Positions 49,501 through 60,217 of a DNA stretch of 64,000 bases are shown here, piece by piece. Position 1 is the stretch's first letter; every line of letters starts with the position of its first letter. The stretch is from the NCBI RefSeq assembly GCF_902459465.1, contig NC_047066.1, positions 19,409,047 to 19,473,046 of the forward strand. Direction: 5' to 3'. The notes below the pieces were generated by a model. The model saw nothing but the letters and a program-made list of their open reading frames with translations, was not told the origin of the DNA and ran no database searches. The DNA is from Asterias rubens (Eukaryota; Echinodermata; Asteroidea; Forcipulatida; Asteriidae). The position numbers and the translations under genes are program-made.

Positions 49501-52370
49501 GTCCATGTCACAGTAAACGTCCAGCACCTCTGGCTGGTTGTTGGGCAAGTAGATAGTGTAGACACCACTCTCAGTGTTACCGGCATCCAACAACTCCTGG
49601 CAGTCCTTGGGTTCATCATCTAAACAGTTTGTTGAAAATGTATTCATACTCTACATTAAAAACTTAACAGTAGTTGCGATTTATTTGTATTGTTATAAAT
49701 AGTGATAGGAAGAAAAAACACCTTGATGCTGTCAAACATTCTCGGCATGTTGAAAATAGAACTCTTGTTCTTCCATGTTGCTGCATAATGCATGCACTAG
49801 CACTTTGCATTCAGAGTTGTGTGGACTTCGTAGTGTTCTGTTATTCTTTTTCTAACGAGGCATCTTGTGGGACCGATTTTAACAAAGAATTACGTTGTGG
49901 GGACCGACTTTGTTTCATGGAGTCCCCACAACTCTTGGTATGCCTGCACACAAGTTTGTTCTCTTGTCATATTGACACTTGTCACCGACTTATTATGATG
50001 ACAATATCAATGTCGTTATCTGGTCACAATGTTGTCACAATGCATTGCAATGACTTTATGATTTTGACAAAATCTTGAAATCCTTTGGTTTTGATCTGGT
50101 CGTCGTTTAACCCATGTGATCCTGTCATTATCTTAACGACATATTGTAATCTTCTGGTTGTGCGCTGGTCATCGTAGCCCCTCTGATTGTGCCATTGTCT
50201 TATCAAAATCTTGACATCTTGTTTTGAGCTGGTCTTTGTAACCCATGATCCTTTTATTATCTGATCAAAATCTTGTCATTTTGGTTTGAGCTGGTCATCA
50301 AAACCCATGATCCTGTTATTATCTTATCAAAATCTTGTCATCTTGGTTTGCGCTGGTCAACGTAACCCATGTGATCCTGTCATTGTCTTATCAAATTCTT
50401 GTCATCTTGGTTTGAGCTGGCCAACGTGATCCTATTGTCTTATCAAAATCTTGTCATATTGGTTTGAGCTGGTAATCGTAACCATGATCCCTGTCATATC
50501 TTATCAAAATCTTGTCATCTTGGTTTGAGCTGGTCACCGTAAAACTCGTGTGATCCTGAGTTTGGTTTCAGCTGGTCGACGTGATCCTGTCATTGTCTTA
50601 TCAAACTCTTGTCATATTGGTTTGAGCTGGCCATCGTAACCCATGATCCTGTCATTGTCTTATCAAAATCTTGTCATAATGGTTTGAGCTGGTCATCGTA
50701 ACCCATGATCCTGTCATTGTCTTATCAAATTCTTGTCATCTTGGTTTGAGCTGGTCATCGTAACCATGACCCTTGTCATATCTTATCAAAACCTTGTCAT
50801 CTTGGTTTGAGCTGGTCATCGTAAAACTCATGTGATCCTGACATTATCTTATCAAATTCTTGTCATCTTGGTTTGAGCTGGTCATCGTAACCCATGTGAT
50901 CCTGTCATTATCTTATCAAACTATTGTCATATTGGTTTGAGCTGGTCATCGTAACCCATGTGATCCTGTTATTATCTTATCAAATTCTTGTCATCTTGGT
51001 TTGAGCTGGTCATCGTAACCCATGATCCTGTAACAGTATTATCCTATCAAATTCTTGTCATCTTGGTTTGAGCTGGTCAACGTGATCCATTGGATCCTGT
51101 CATTCTCTTATCAAATTCTTGTCATATTGGTTTGAGCTGGTCATCGTAACCCATGTGATACTGTGACAGTATTATCTTATCAAATTCTTGTCATCTTGGT
51201 TTGAGCTGATCATCATAACCCATGATCCTGTCACTGTCTTATAAAAAATCTTGGCATCTTCTTGTTTGATCTGGTCGGTAACCATCATGATCTTAGACGT
51301 TTTTCTGTATAGGCTCTATGGATTGTATATATATTTATGAATTTGATATTTTACTTTGTTTATAAATTACTCACAATGGCAGTTAAAATAATCATGAATC
51401 ATCTCTACGTCGTCAGTAAACATAGGTTGATCAGTGTAGTATGGCTCAACATGTCTGTTTGGTGCCATGGCGTTTACACCCCCTGGTAATATAACGGCGC
51501 AAGAACACCGTTCTTGATGGCTACCCGGCATCACCCATCTGAGCTTGCCGTGATGATCCGGCTCTTGCTCAAAATAACATACTTTGACTGCAGCTCCTTC
51601 ACTGACAACTAGAAAAAAAATCCCGTAATAGTTTAACGTGCGCACATGATGTCCTAAATATATCAATATCAAGTTTCCCAAACTGTTAAACGTATTAATT
51701 CGACAACAAATGCTATAAGAACATTCTTACCTTGAGATCTTTGCCGTTTAATTATTTTTCTTTATTTATTTATGTCAAGATCTTTAAAGACACTGGATAC
51801 TAAAATCCCGTAATAGTTTAACGTGCGCACATGATGTCCTAAATGTATCAATATCAAGTTTCCCAAACTGTTAAACGTATTAATTCGACAACAAATGCTA
51901 TAAGAACATTCTTACCTTGAGATCTTTGTCGTTTAATTATCTTTCTTTATTTATTTATGTCAAGATCTTTAAAGACACTGGATACTAATTGTCAAAGACC
52001 AGTCTTCTCACTTGGTGTATCTCAAAATATGCATAACACACACAAAAAACTGTGAAAATTTTAACTCAATTGGTTGTCGAAGTTGCGGGATAATAATGGA
52101 AGAAAAAACACCCTTGTCACATATAAGTTATGTGCCTTCAGATGATTGATTTCGGGACCTCAACATTTAATTCTGAGTTCTCGAAATCAAACTCGTTGAA
52201 AACTATCGTTACTTCAGAGGGAGCCTGTTTTCACAATGTCTTATACCATCAACAGTTCTCCATTGCTTCTATTAATTGCCAAGTATGAAGAAAAAGAAGT
52301 AGAGTAAGACAAAACTCAGCTTACCGCATAAGAAGACCATCAAGGCGCCTGCCGACAATAAAGAGTCCAT
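46557..52370 (-). CDS. Secreted lectin-like protein: fibrinogen C domain interrupted by an F5/8C (discoidin) domain, paralogue 1
   Basis: Seven exons: 52325-52370 (ATG), 51375-51608, 49483-49619, 48538-48802, 47822-48192, 47132-47270, 46557-46843 (TGA). They total 1,479 nt, 492 residues, all GT-AG and phase-consistent. Residues 1 to about 18 are a hydrophobic signal peptide. Residues 23-93 are an unrecognised domain with C26, C50, C52 and C92. Residues 94-227 are the first part of an FBG domain (DCQELLDAG, SGVYTIY, VYCDMDG, FWLGNE). Residues 228-397 are an F5/8C domain bounded by C232 and C396, with LGMEDG, WFQVDL, EGVIIQG and RIELIGC. Residues 398-492 resume FBG (STYDHDNDGDAANC, GGWWF, ESNLNG, WSTWEG, EMRMRR). 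FBG cysteines and the DxDND calcium motif are kept. Roles of such proteins in invertebrates include binding sugars or acetylated surfaces in immunity; that is inference here. A 12-residue insertion follows C436. Confidence 0.92.
47132..48192 (-). other. Two-exon F5/8C module inserted in the FBG domain of paralogue 1
   Basis: Exons 47822-48192 (371 nt) and 47132-47270 (139 nt) encode exactly one F5/8 type C domain, 170 residues. Coding length before it is 682 nt and after it 1,192 nt, so the flanking introns are both phase 1, while the intron between the two exons is phase 0. Removing the module would leave the FBG reading frame intact. The discoidin beta-sandwich signatures are present: GRLNQ, WFQVDL, QVEGVIIQG, ARYVRI, PSMRIELIGC. 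An extra cysteine pair (DNCKPK and GGWCPA) is shared with paralogue 2. Confidence 0.9.
47618..47656. repeat. Perfect 39 bp palindrome in an intron of paralogue 1
   Basis: Arms of 19 bp (TATGTTATTGAAGTGGTTT) surround a single central A. A second, imperfect palindrome lies nearby at about 47300-47330 (AATATTGGGGTTTTAAACC). Confidence 0.9.
48924..49213 (+). mobile_element. tRNA-derived SINE with clear A and B boxes
   Basis: GGCGTGGCCGAGAGGTTAAG is a class II tRNA (Ser/Leu-like) A-box region and GTGGGTTCGAGTCCCACTTG holds the B-box. The following CACTTGTGTACTTAAGCAAG matches the other SINE copies. In an intron of paralogue 1, antisense to it. Not an intact tRNA gene: no closed acceptor stem is seen. 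Confidence 0.75.
50060..51292. repeat. Minisatellite of about 20 units of 60-66 bp in an intron
   Basis: The intron between exons 51375-51608 and 49483-49619 is largely a direct tandem array. A typical unit on the plus strand contains TTGTCATCTTGG, TTTGAGCTGGTCATCG and TAACCCATGTGATCCTGTCA. The element GAGCTGG or a close variant recurs near 50227, 50288, 50414, 50466, 50526, 50626, 50686, 50747, 50808, 50875, 50938, 51001, 51069 and 51135. The left end (before about 50200) is more degenerate. No unit is an open coding repeat. Confidence 0.95.
51619..51988. repeat. Tandem duplication of 185 bp beside exon 2 of paralogue 1
   Basis: The segment beginning TCCCGTAATAG at 51621 recurs at 51806 with very few differences. 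The first copy ends in a short fragment of a miniature-element terminus (AAAGACACTGGATACTAA), and the second runs into the rest of that element at 51969. The duplication therefore arose after the element had inserted, and it copied only the element's first 20 or so bases. Confidence 0.9.
51969..52287. mobile_element. Truncated TTAA-flanked miniature element, family A copy
   Basis: It starts TTTAAAGACACTGGATACTAA and continues with GTCAAAGACCAGTC, as in the copies at 36609, 42632 and 55919. The far terminal repeat is missing after the sequence CATTGCTTCTATTAATTGCC. It lies in intron 1 of paralogue 1, about 40 bp from the signal-peptide exon. Confidence 0.8.
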
Positions 52371-52672
52371 ATTCCAGTACCATAGATAGAAAGAATAGAC
52401 TGGTATATATAGCGATGACGACGCAAGAAAAAGGTTGCTGAAACACTGCCAATCAAAGCAAGGTCAAACAACAACATTTAAACAATAGGCATTTTCTTTG
52501 ACCTTCATTAACATGATTTGTTTTCCCGGAGATTCAAAATGTCCATATTCCAGTATAAATAGAAAGAATAGACTGGTCAAACAGCGATGACGAGGCAAGA
52601 AAAAGGTTGCTGAAACACTGCCAGTTAAAGCAATCTCAAAGAATAGGCACTTTCTTTGAAGTTCAAAATGTC
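52365..52672. repeat. Duplicated promoter segment of paralogue 1
   Basis: Copy 1 (52365-52540) starts at the ATG and includes the TATA candidate. Copy 2 (52541-52672) repeats it with small deletions. Shared blocks include GTCCATATTCCAGTA, GAAAGAATAGACTGG, AAAAAGGTTGCTGAAACACT and TTCAAAATGTCC. Copy 2 keeps the ATGGAC start codon, followed by a short frame that stops after about a dozen codons, and has TCAAACAGCG where copy 1 has TATATATAGCG. Confidence 0.9.
52404..52411 (-). promoter_or_regulatory. TATA box candidate of paralogue 1
   Basis: TATATATA lies 34 nt upstream of the start codon at 52370. A start site 25-30 nt downstream of it would leave a leader of only about 10 nt, so either the leader is very short or this box is not the one used. 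The matching position in the duplicated copy to the right (near 52580) has lost the box. Confidence 0.45.
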
Positions 52673-54296
52673 CGTTCAGCTGCCATCGCATGCAGTCAGT
52701 ATTCCGAAACGCACAACCTTGCCGTCATGGAGGTAGTGGAGCTACACCACCAACCAATAAGCAGTAGGGGCTTGTTGTTGTGCGGATTTAGAGCGGAAAA
52801 TGTTATCTGACTCTCTTATTACTTCCTGTGACAGAAAATCAAAGTCAATTTGTTTCCTTCCGTTGTCGGAGCATCCTCATTTGATGAAGATGTCTAAAAT
52901 AATTCATCGCGGACCACGAGCATTTAATATTAACACTTGCATTGAAATATAATACTAATCTAACGGCTGTTTAATGCCAAATATATTGTATCCAACAAGA
53001 CTTTACCCACAGCATACTTATAATGCTAAATAATCATACTGCTCATTATAAAACAAAGCTTCACAATAAAATAATTTAAAAACAAACTATCGGGTAGACT
53101 CAATAATTTCAATTCAAATAAACTCAAGTATTACAACTTCATGGAAAATGACAATGTTAATGCAGTTACAATGAGCAAGACAATTCTAAAGATAACAAAA
53201 TGCGTTTTGAGTTAAGATTCATGGATGTTTGTATATGTGCGGGCGGTTAACACATCCCTCAAACGAGGAGCAGCAGCAGCAAATTATGCCCCGTTCCCCA
53301 AACATTATTTGGAACGAGGAGTAAAATGTTGAGGGACTCTACAATCATGATCATACGATTGAGTGGTGAGGCCAGTAATGTAGTACGGAGCTAGTAGACT
53401 TGGTGGTCCCCTGTCTTTATATCCGTATAGGGATAAGGACATGTATTGGCTGTACAGAACCAGTGATACCATTGGATAAAATGTACCTGTAAACACTACG
53501 CGGGGGTACGCCCATTATTATGGATGTTTTATAATGTACGTTGAATTTGAATGCAAGATCAACGGTATATCAGTACCAAGTGAACGTCAGGATCTTGACG
53601 TTTTTGGAATTTTAAATGGAACATGTTATTATCTTTTTGTAGGATGGCACTTTCTATAGCGAAAAGGCGGGGCAATAAAGCCGTTGCACACGTGTACCGA
53701 TTGTTGATATAGGCTTCCAAACGAGTTGTTAGAGTGAGTGCGTCACTACTGCGCATGTACGTTGTTGGTCAGTAGTCAACTAAAATGAGCGCTCTCGAAC
53801 TTGCCCTTTATTGCACAAAGGGTACTAATTACTGACAATTCGGAGTAGTTCCCGTAGACGCTGTTGTAACCACTGATTGACAGACAGCGAAATAAGGAAC
53901 AAACAATTTCAACCATGGGAGGGATGAGGCAAGAGAGGGATTTATTGCAGTGTCCGTTATAGCAACCCAGACAGTTAAATTGGAAAACTTAAAAGACCCT
54001 TTTTCATGCTGTTTTGCTCTGAAGTTTGGTTACGCCAGAATAGTAAAAATTACACAACGGACAAAGGATATGCTTTTCGAGAACATTTATAATACGCCCC
54101 TCTTAACATTCATGCATGACGTCATAGTTCTATCCCACATTTTAGGCTATAAAGGCGCACGTCCGCCACCACTTGCAGTCGAACTTGCAGTGGAGTTGTG
54201 ACGTATATTACATTGTATTATGCATATAATATTAAGAGAGGCGTATAATATTGGTTTATTCAGACAACATGGGGATGGAGACTTGCACGCACAATT

Positions 54297-54300
54297 ATTA

Positions 54301-54337
<37 letters not shown>
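54297..54337. repeat. (ATT)n microsatellite
   Basis: Uninterrupted TTA repeats in the spacer between the split-FBG paralogues. Confidence 0.85.
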
Positions 54338-54338
<1 letters not shown>

Positions 54339-54503
54339 AATGATGCAAGCAACTATTTCACTGCTATTAATACAACGACATGCTAATTCTTAGATTGTTA
54401 TTATCCGGGGTGACACCTGAACGCACATCCACTATTTTGACCGTAAATTATTTATTGAAAACATCCAGTTTAAAACTATAATATGTAACAAATACTAATT
54501 GTA

Positions 54504-54876
54504 TTAAAGCCATTACACTTTCGGAACAGAAAAAAAAAAGTTCACAGATTTACAAATAACTTACAGGGTTTACAGAAGGTAATGGTGAAAGACTTCTTTT
54601 GAAATATTGTTCCATGAAATGCTTTACTGTTTGAGAAAACATTGAAACAATTATCAATTCTCGATATCGAGAATTACGGACTTTTTTTAAACACATGGTC
54701 ATGACACGGCGAAATGTGCGGAAACAAGGGTGGGTTTTCCCGTTATTTTCTCCCGACTTCAATGACCGATTGAGCCTAATTTTTTTTTGAGGTTTGTTAT
54801 TTTATATATAAGTTGTGATACACAAGGTGTGGGCCTTTGGAAAGTAATGTTTACCGAAAGTGTCCAATGGCTTTAA
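54504..54876. mobile_element. TTAA-flanked miniature element, family B, uninterrupted copy
   Basis: In reverse orientation relative to the 30.5 kb copy. Ends TTAAAGCCATTACACTTTCG and CGAAAGTGTCCAATGGCTTTAA in shortened form, with inverted termini of about 20 bp. An internal CTCGATATCGAG palindrome corresponds to CTCGATAACGAG in the other copy. Confidence 0.88.
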
Positions 54877-55918
54877 GAAACCCATGTGGCATGTTGTTCG
54901 TTCAACCGACATTTTCAATGATTTACACTATAGACAATTGGCATGATTTACACCATAGACAATTGTAAAAATTATCCATCTGTCGTTTTTTTTAAGAAAG
55001 TAAAATAAACAACGTTTAAAGTTGTCCGATACCAACAAACCTTTGGACATGTCTTTCCCATGAGCAAGTACCCCCAACTGTATAGCAGGCACAATGGTTT
55101 ACAAACTTTATTCTGATTTCCAATTACTTCACCCTCTACAACCTTAGAAATTTTAAGTCTGGAAATCCTGATAAGCCTCTGTATGTAGGTCAGACCTTGT
55201 GTTAAATAAAATGTTCAAACTTTTTCTTAAATACAATACGATTTAGTTCCTGTGACGCAAGATGCATTTGAGCTCAATGACGTAAATTATTCTGAAAAGT
55301 ACACCCAGTTGTATGACAAGTTTGGATCTGATGTGTGGGATATTCTGTCTCCCATCAGCATTGTGTGGATTGTCTAGGGTAGTATGTCTATCGAGACAGA
55401 TTATCGTGGTATAAAATGTCACCCTCTCCAGGCTCTCCATTATTTCATCCGTTTTGTCTCTTCAAACAAAATCTGCTATGACTATTACGTTGTTTGTTAA
55501 TCTGTAGGATTAGAGCATTTTTTACTGTGGTTTATGTTCCACGATGGTGAATGGGGGAACTACATGCATGAATACTATTAATAATTGACTTTGGGTCGAT
55601 AGCATTATGCCTACTTAAGGTTCCAGGTACTGAACTATTCTTAAACACTCTAGATCACATGGCACAATAATTACTTTAAAAAAACCTTCGTTGAAATAGT
55701 GTATTTAAAGATCTGTGTAAGCCCGGTTCAATGCGATATGAATTCTGACGACACAAATTCGCAACGAACATTTGAGTTGTGCTCAACTCCTGCGAAATAT
55801 TCGCCAAGAAAACAGAGATGTGATGTCAAAGAACTTGTAGTGAGAAGTAAGAACTTGGCTTTAGGTGGAATGCATGTTCACAACCCAGTAAGTTGAAGAG
55901 GCAACTTTTAGCATGAGC

Positions 55919-56294
55919 TTAAAGACAGTTTACACTATTGGTTATTGTCAAAGACCAGTCTTCTGACTTGGTGTATCTCAACATATTCACCAACCTGTGA
56001 AAATTTGAGCTCACTATTGGTCGTCGAAGTTGCGAGATAATAATGAAAGAAAAAACGCCCTTGTCACAAGACGTTGTGTGCTTTCAGATGCTTGATTTCG
56101 AAACCTCAAATTCTAAACTTGAGGTCTCGAAATCAAGTTCGTGGAAAGTTACTTCTTTCTCGAAAACTACGTCACTTCAGAGGGAGCCGTTTCTCACAAT
56201 GTTTTATACCGTCAGCCTCTCCCTGTTACGCGTTAGTAAGGTTTTTTGCTAATAATTATTTTGAGTAATTACTAATAGTGTCCACTGCCTTTAA
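55919..56294. mobile_element. TTAA-flanked miniature element, family A
   Basis: It lies just downstream of the paralogue 2 stop codon, starts TTAAAGACAGTTTACACTAT and ends ACTAATAGTGTCCACTGCCTTTAA in shortened form. It may overlap the 3' untranslated region of paralogue 2. Confidence 0.85.
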
Positions 56295-56468
56295 AGCGTA
56301 CTTGTAATCTTCTATCTATTACTAATTTTTATCATTATTAAAATTTTGAAGTTGCTTGCATCAGGATTTGATGATACAGCATTTCTTAAAAAAAAAAAGG
56401 GACTGAATAGTTAACTACTGCTGTTAGAATTGATTGCATCCCGCAAACAAAAATTACTATGATCTGCT

Positions 56469-59400
56469 TTAGTTATTGCGACGCATCTTCATTTCGGTCT
56501 TGACAATTTGTCGTCCCGGCCAAGTGAACCAACGAATACCGCGATACTCCAGACCCGAATCCAATCGATGCGAAAATTCGCCATTCAGGTTCGATTCTAC
56601 TGCACAGTCATCGAACCACCAACCTGCCTTGACGACATCTGCACAGTTTTGACCATCGTTGTCATTGTCGTTGTCATAGGTTGAGAACGTACGGCCATTC
56701 AACGACTCAAAAACACCACCTGATAAGAAATAAAGGAAAATTGATATACGAGAAAACAACTAGTGTTTTAAGCTGAAGCCATTTGAACTAAAATAGGCCT
56801 AGGCCTAGCCTTCAAATTGTAAACATCCTTGAAACTTGACTGAAATAAGCCCTATTAAACCGAAATCGCTTGAAGAATCTATGCGAATACTAAAATACAA
56901 TCACGAAAAAAATACTTTGGTTTGCAACTATGGGTCTTTGTTTTGGCACATTTCATTCTTCATTTTGAAAGTTCACCCAATGTGTGTCCGGAAGTTGAAA
57001 GTCCATTGACCTCATTGATATCGGATCAAGTCATGAAATCGATAGTTTCTTACCTTTGCAACCAATGAGCTCAATCCGCATTGATGGCCATACGTTATAA
57101 TCTGTCGGTTTGATGCGGATGTACCGTGCTTGAATAGGCTCGTCGAACGTGCTGGTAACGATGCTATTATGATCCGTATTGCCATCGAATACCTGTATAA
57201 GGAAGCACATTTCCAATAGCTTGAATTGTGTTTATATAGCAACAATTTTGATAGGTAGAGCATAGCAACCCCAGAATAAAGTTTGTCCGTGGAGGTTACC
57301 TTTGTTATTATCAATTATGTATTTGTTGAAAAACAACGCCAGCCTTGTGTTCAAATGGAACAAGGATTCTATTACCAATATATTCAGCAACTTAAAACGA
57401 GAAAAAAACCCATTATTTTGCAAAGCAATTTCTCTGTCGAATGACTCACCTGTGCTGTAGCCTTAGTTGTTCCACCAACGTAGTCCCATTGTGTCTGGTC
57501 GGAACTATACTCCACTGTGTACTTTTTTACCCACTCGTTATCGGTAGAAAGATAACTTCCTTGCATAATGACACCTTCAACCTGGGTCTGTATCTTTAGA
57601 TCTACCTGAAACCATGATGCAGTCTCGTATCTCGGGCACCAACTGCCATCCACCTGGTTTAGACGCCCATTAACCTCAGAACAATAACCCGAATATTTTT
57701 CGTAGACACCTGATGCTGTGATGCTCGAATCAGGAATGGTTTTGTCTTCCATTCCGAGGGGTTGTTCACATTTTCCATCGACTGAAAAAAAAAAAATTAC
57801 TTGAGGTATAATTTTTTATATTTCTTAAAAAAGGCAGGAGAGGCAAAAAATACTTTATAGCAAAAAAAAAAGAAGAACAACAAATATTATGCAAATATTA
57901 TTGGAAATTAAATTTGTAATTAAATTGTTACTTTTTCTACTTGAATTGAGGTGTTTACACCAATATACATTTCGTAAATGTCAACTTTTCGGCATTGGGT
58001 CTATTAAGTAGAATACTTTCCGTTATACCTGGCTCAATATCAGGGCTTCCAACGCTGAGGGCGTACTTGTCTCCTGTAATATAGAAGGGTGAAGTAATCA
58101 GAGACATTTTCTGACCCTCTTCATCTATAAGATCCACACGGATTGTCCAATTAGACCCATCCTTAGTCAGCAGACGAAGTGCTTCATTTCCAAGCCAGAA
58201 CTCACTGCTTACATCACCAAAGCCTGTTTTGTACTCGAGCCAAGTCCGAGTGAAGTTCAGAGACCCGTCTTGGCGCCTTTGGAAAACCTTGGAATAAAAT
58301 CAACAGAGGGCAGCCCACATTTAATTAGTCAAGCCGATATCTTTATAGTTGCATGACTAAGAAGAAAGCGTGCCTCCACAAATTGTATCTCTAACATATC
58401 TGGTGTTTTAGAGAAATAATCTGATATTACGTTGGCACATAGGAGGGCGCTGTTTGGTTTGGGTTTATCTTACACCACTTTAAAATACCCTGTTCAGCTG
58501 TTCAATTGTGTCCACCCACAGCCAAGTGTTTACCATCTGCTCGTGTTTATCTATATAATTTGGTGGGATGTAGCAATCATAATGTTGTTTTGGTATATTG
58601 TATTTTGTTTTGTCATTTACACCGAAAGTATCGGCTAGCGAAAGTGAAGTTTTGCGCTATTCATTTCAATTGACTTACCATCCAGCCTTTGTCACCTTCC
58701 ATGTCACAGTAGACTGCTTTCGTGCCTGTAGGTGATTGTAAACCGATGTGGTAAACTCCACTGGTAGTGCTTCCGGTATCAAGCCAAGCTTGGCAGTCGG
58801 CATGTTCTGAGATCAAAGACAAAAGCTATTTAATTGTGATGAAACATTTGGGTCCAATTTGAAAAAGCAAATTTGTGTTTACTGTAGCATAAAATGTGCG
58901 TAAGTATAAAGGTATTTCACCTTGATTTCTCAAGAAGGCAGAACATTTGTAAAGGCTATGGTGCGCATGCACATTCACATTGGATTTCATTGTTGCGTCA
59001 CTTGTGTGCTTACCACGGGTGAGTCAGCATTTACCATTGCTTTCGGTAAACAGCTTTATGAAATATAAATTGTGCTAAGGGACGCCCCGTAAGCACAAAA
59101 CGGCTGCTTACATGTTTTATGAAATTGGGCACAGGCTTTGAATTTGTTTGGGAAGATAAAACAAAACATTATACTTATATTACAATAAAACGACATGGTG
59201 TCTGGGAACCAAATCGCCCATGAAACAAAAACGAAGGATTTTAAGCGGCACAAACAGACATGGCAGAATACTACCAACTCGACCGTAGAGTCATACACCA
59301 TAGAGGCAATAATTACCTTGTGTCTTTTTAGTGGTCATCATTTTTTCATCATGACAATCGAAGTAATCGTGAATCTCTTCTACGTCTTGAGTGAACAGTG

Positions 59401-60112
59401 GTTGATCGGTGTAGTATTTTTCGTACGGTGTCTTCGTTGCCCTTGTGTTTACTCCTCCTGCTAAGATGTTCGTACACGAGCAGCGTTCGTTTTTACTACC
59501 TACCATCACCCATTGGAGTTGATGTCCACGGCTAGGATTGGGCTCTTGAGCAAAGTAACACACCTTTGCCGAGACTCCTGCATGTATTGTAAACAAATTT
59601 GCCAGCGTTAAAAATTTAAAAACCAAAACATGGGAAATTGTAGAAAACAATTCAAACTGTTTTCTACAGAAAATTTCATGTTTTATACAATTATTATACA
59701 CAGCCCATATTATTACAACAACGTATCAATGCGCTTATACATAAGTGCCCTTTGCTCATTGGGCTAGTTTCATTCCTTTATTGTTTCTCAGCTCCCTTGT
59801 GAGTATACAACATTAAGCTGCCATAGTGTTCCAATTGTGTTTTCTTTTCAAACATAATTTAAACCCTACCCTCGCAGAGGTAGCCGTTTATACCAACTTG
59901 GTGCAGAGAAGCAATTATAGTGAAGTGTCTTGCTCAAGGACACATTAGTATCATGACCCGGATTTAATAATGCACCAGCCACGAAACCCTTACATAAGAA
60001 ACTGCCTTAAGATCGAGGGTATCTGCTCTTAGATACCAAAAATACAAATATTCTTAAAACGCTTACCTCCAATAAGTACCATCAGTGCCACTATAGAAAG
60101 AAAGCTGCACAT
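56469..60112 (-). CDS. Secreted lectin-like protein: fibrinogen C domain interrupted by an F5/8C (discoidin) domain, paralogue 2
   Basis: Seven exons: 60067-60112 (ATG), 59317-59577, 58679-58806, 58029-58287, 57450-57781, 57054-57192, 56469-56719 (TAA). They total 1,416 nt, 471 residues. Intron positions and phases match paralogue 1; exon 1 (46 nt) and exon 6 (139 nt) are identical in length. This fixes the start at MCSFLSIVALM, although in-frame methionines lie upstream. Order: signal peptide (1 to about 16); unrecognised domain with C22, C48, C50 and C90; a Lys/Thr-rich linker (92-102) absent from paralogue 1; FBG part 1 (103-231: ADCQAWLDTG, SGVYHIG, VYCDMEG, FWLGNEALRLL); F5/8C domain (232-388, C236 to C387); FBG part 2 (389-471: STYDNDNDNDGQNCA, AGWWFDDC, ESNLNG, EMKMRR). 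The two proteins look roughly half identical, so the pair is old. Probably extracellular; ligand unknown. Confidence 0.92.
57054..57781 (-). other. Two-exon F5/8C module inserted in the FBG domain of paralogue 2
   Basis: Exons 57450-57781 (332 nt) and 57054-57192 (139 nt) encode the discoidin domain. The introns on both sides are phase 1 (694 and 1,165 coding nt) and the internal intron is phase 0, exactly as in paralogue 1. Signatures: LGMEDK, NGRLNQ, WFQVDL, EGVIMQG, ARYIRI and PSMRIELIGC. Confidence 0.9.
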
Positions 60113-60217
60113 CTTCTTTACGGTCCCCAGTATTGCGCACAAGCAATGCATGTTCCTGTATATTGCCAAGCATATAGTGAACAAGAATATACTGAAATAG
60201 TGATTTTCGCCAACATC

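Larger units (their letters stand above)
52673..56468. other. Spacer between the two split-FBG paralogues
   Basis: I see no coding exon here. The spacer holds an (ATT)n run at about 54297-54337, a TTAA-flanked family B element at 54504-54876 and a family A element at 55919-56294. Short open frames at 53950 and 55699 have no recognisable domain, no splice context and biased low-complexity translation, so I did not call them. Confidence 0.6.

Noticed and set aside
50060..51292. CRISPR-like array from regular spacing of about 60 bp.
   Set aside because: The whole unit repeats with drift, there are no unique spacers, and the region is an intron of an animal gene.
46557..52370. Idea that the F5/8C inside FBG is an assembly error or two fused genes.
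   Set aside because: The same order, exon phases and near-identical exon lengths occur independently in the second paralogue, and the full frame is open with GT-AG introns.
53950..54201. 83-codon plus-strand frame in the spacer.
   Set aside because: No recognisable domain, no paralogue in the window and no supporting splice or promoter signals.
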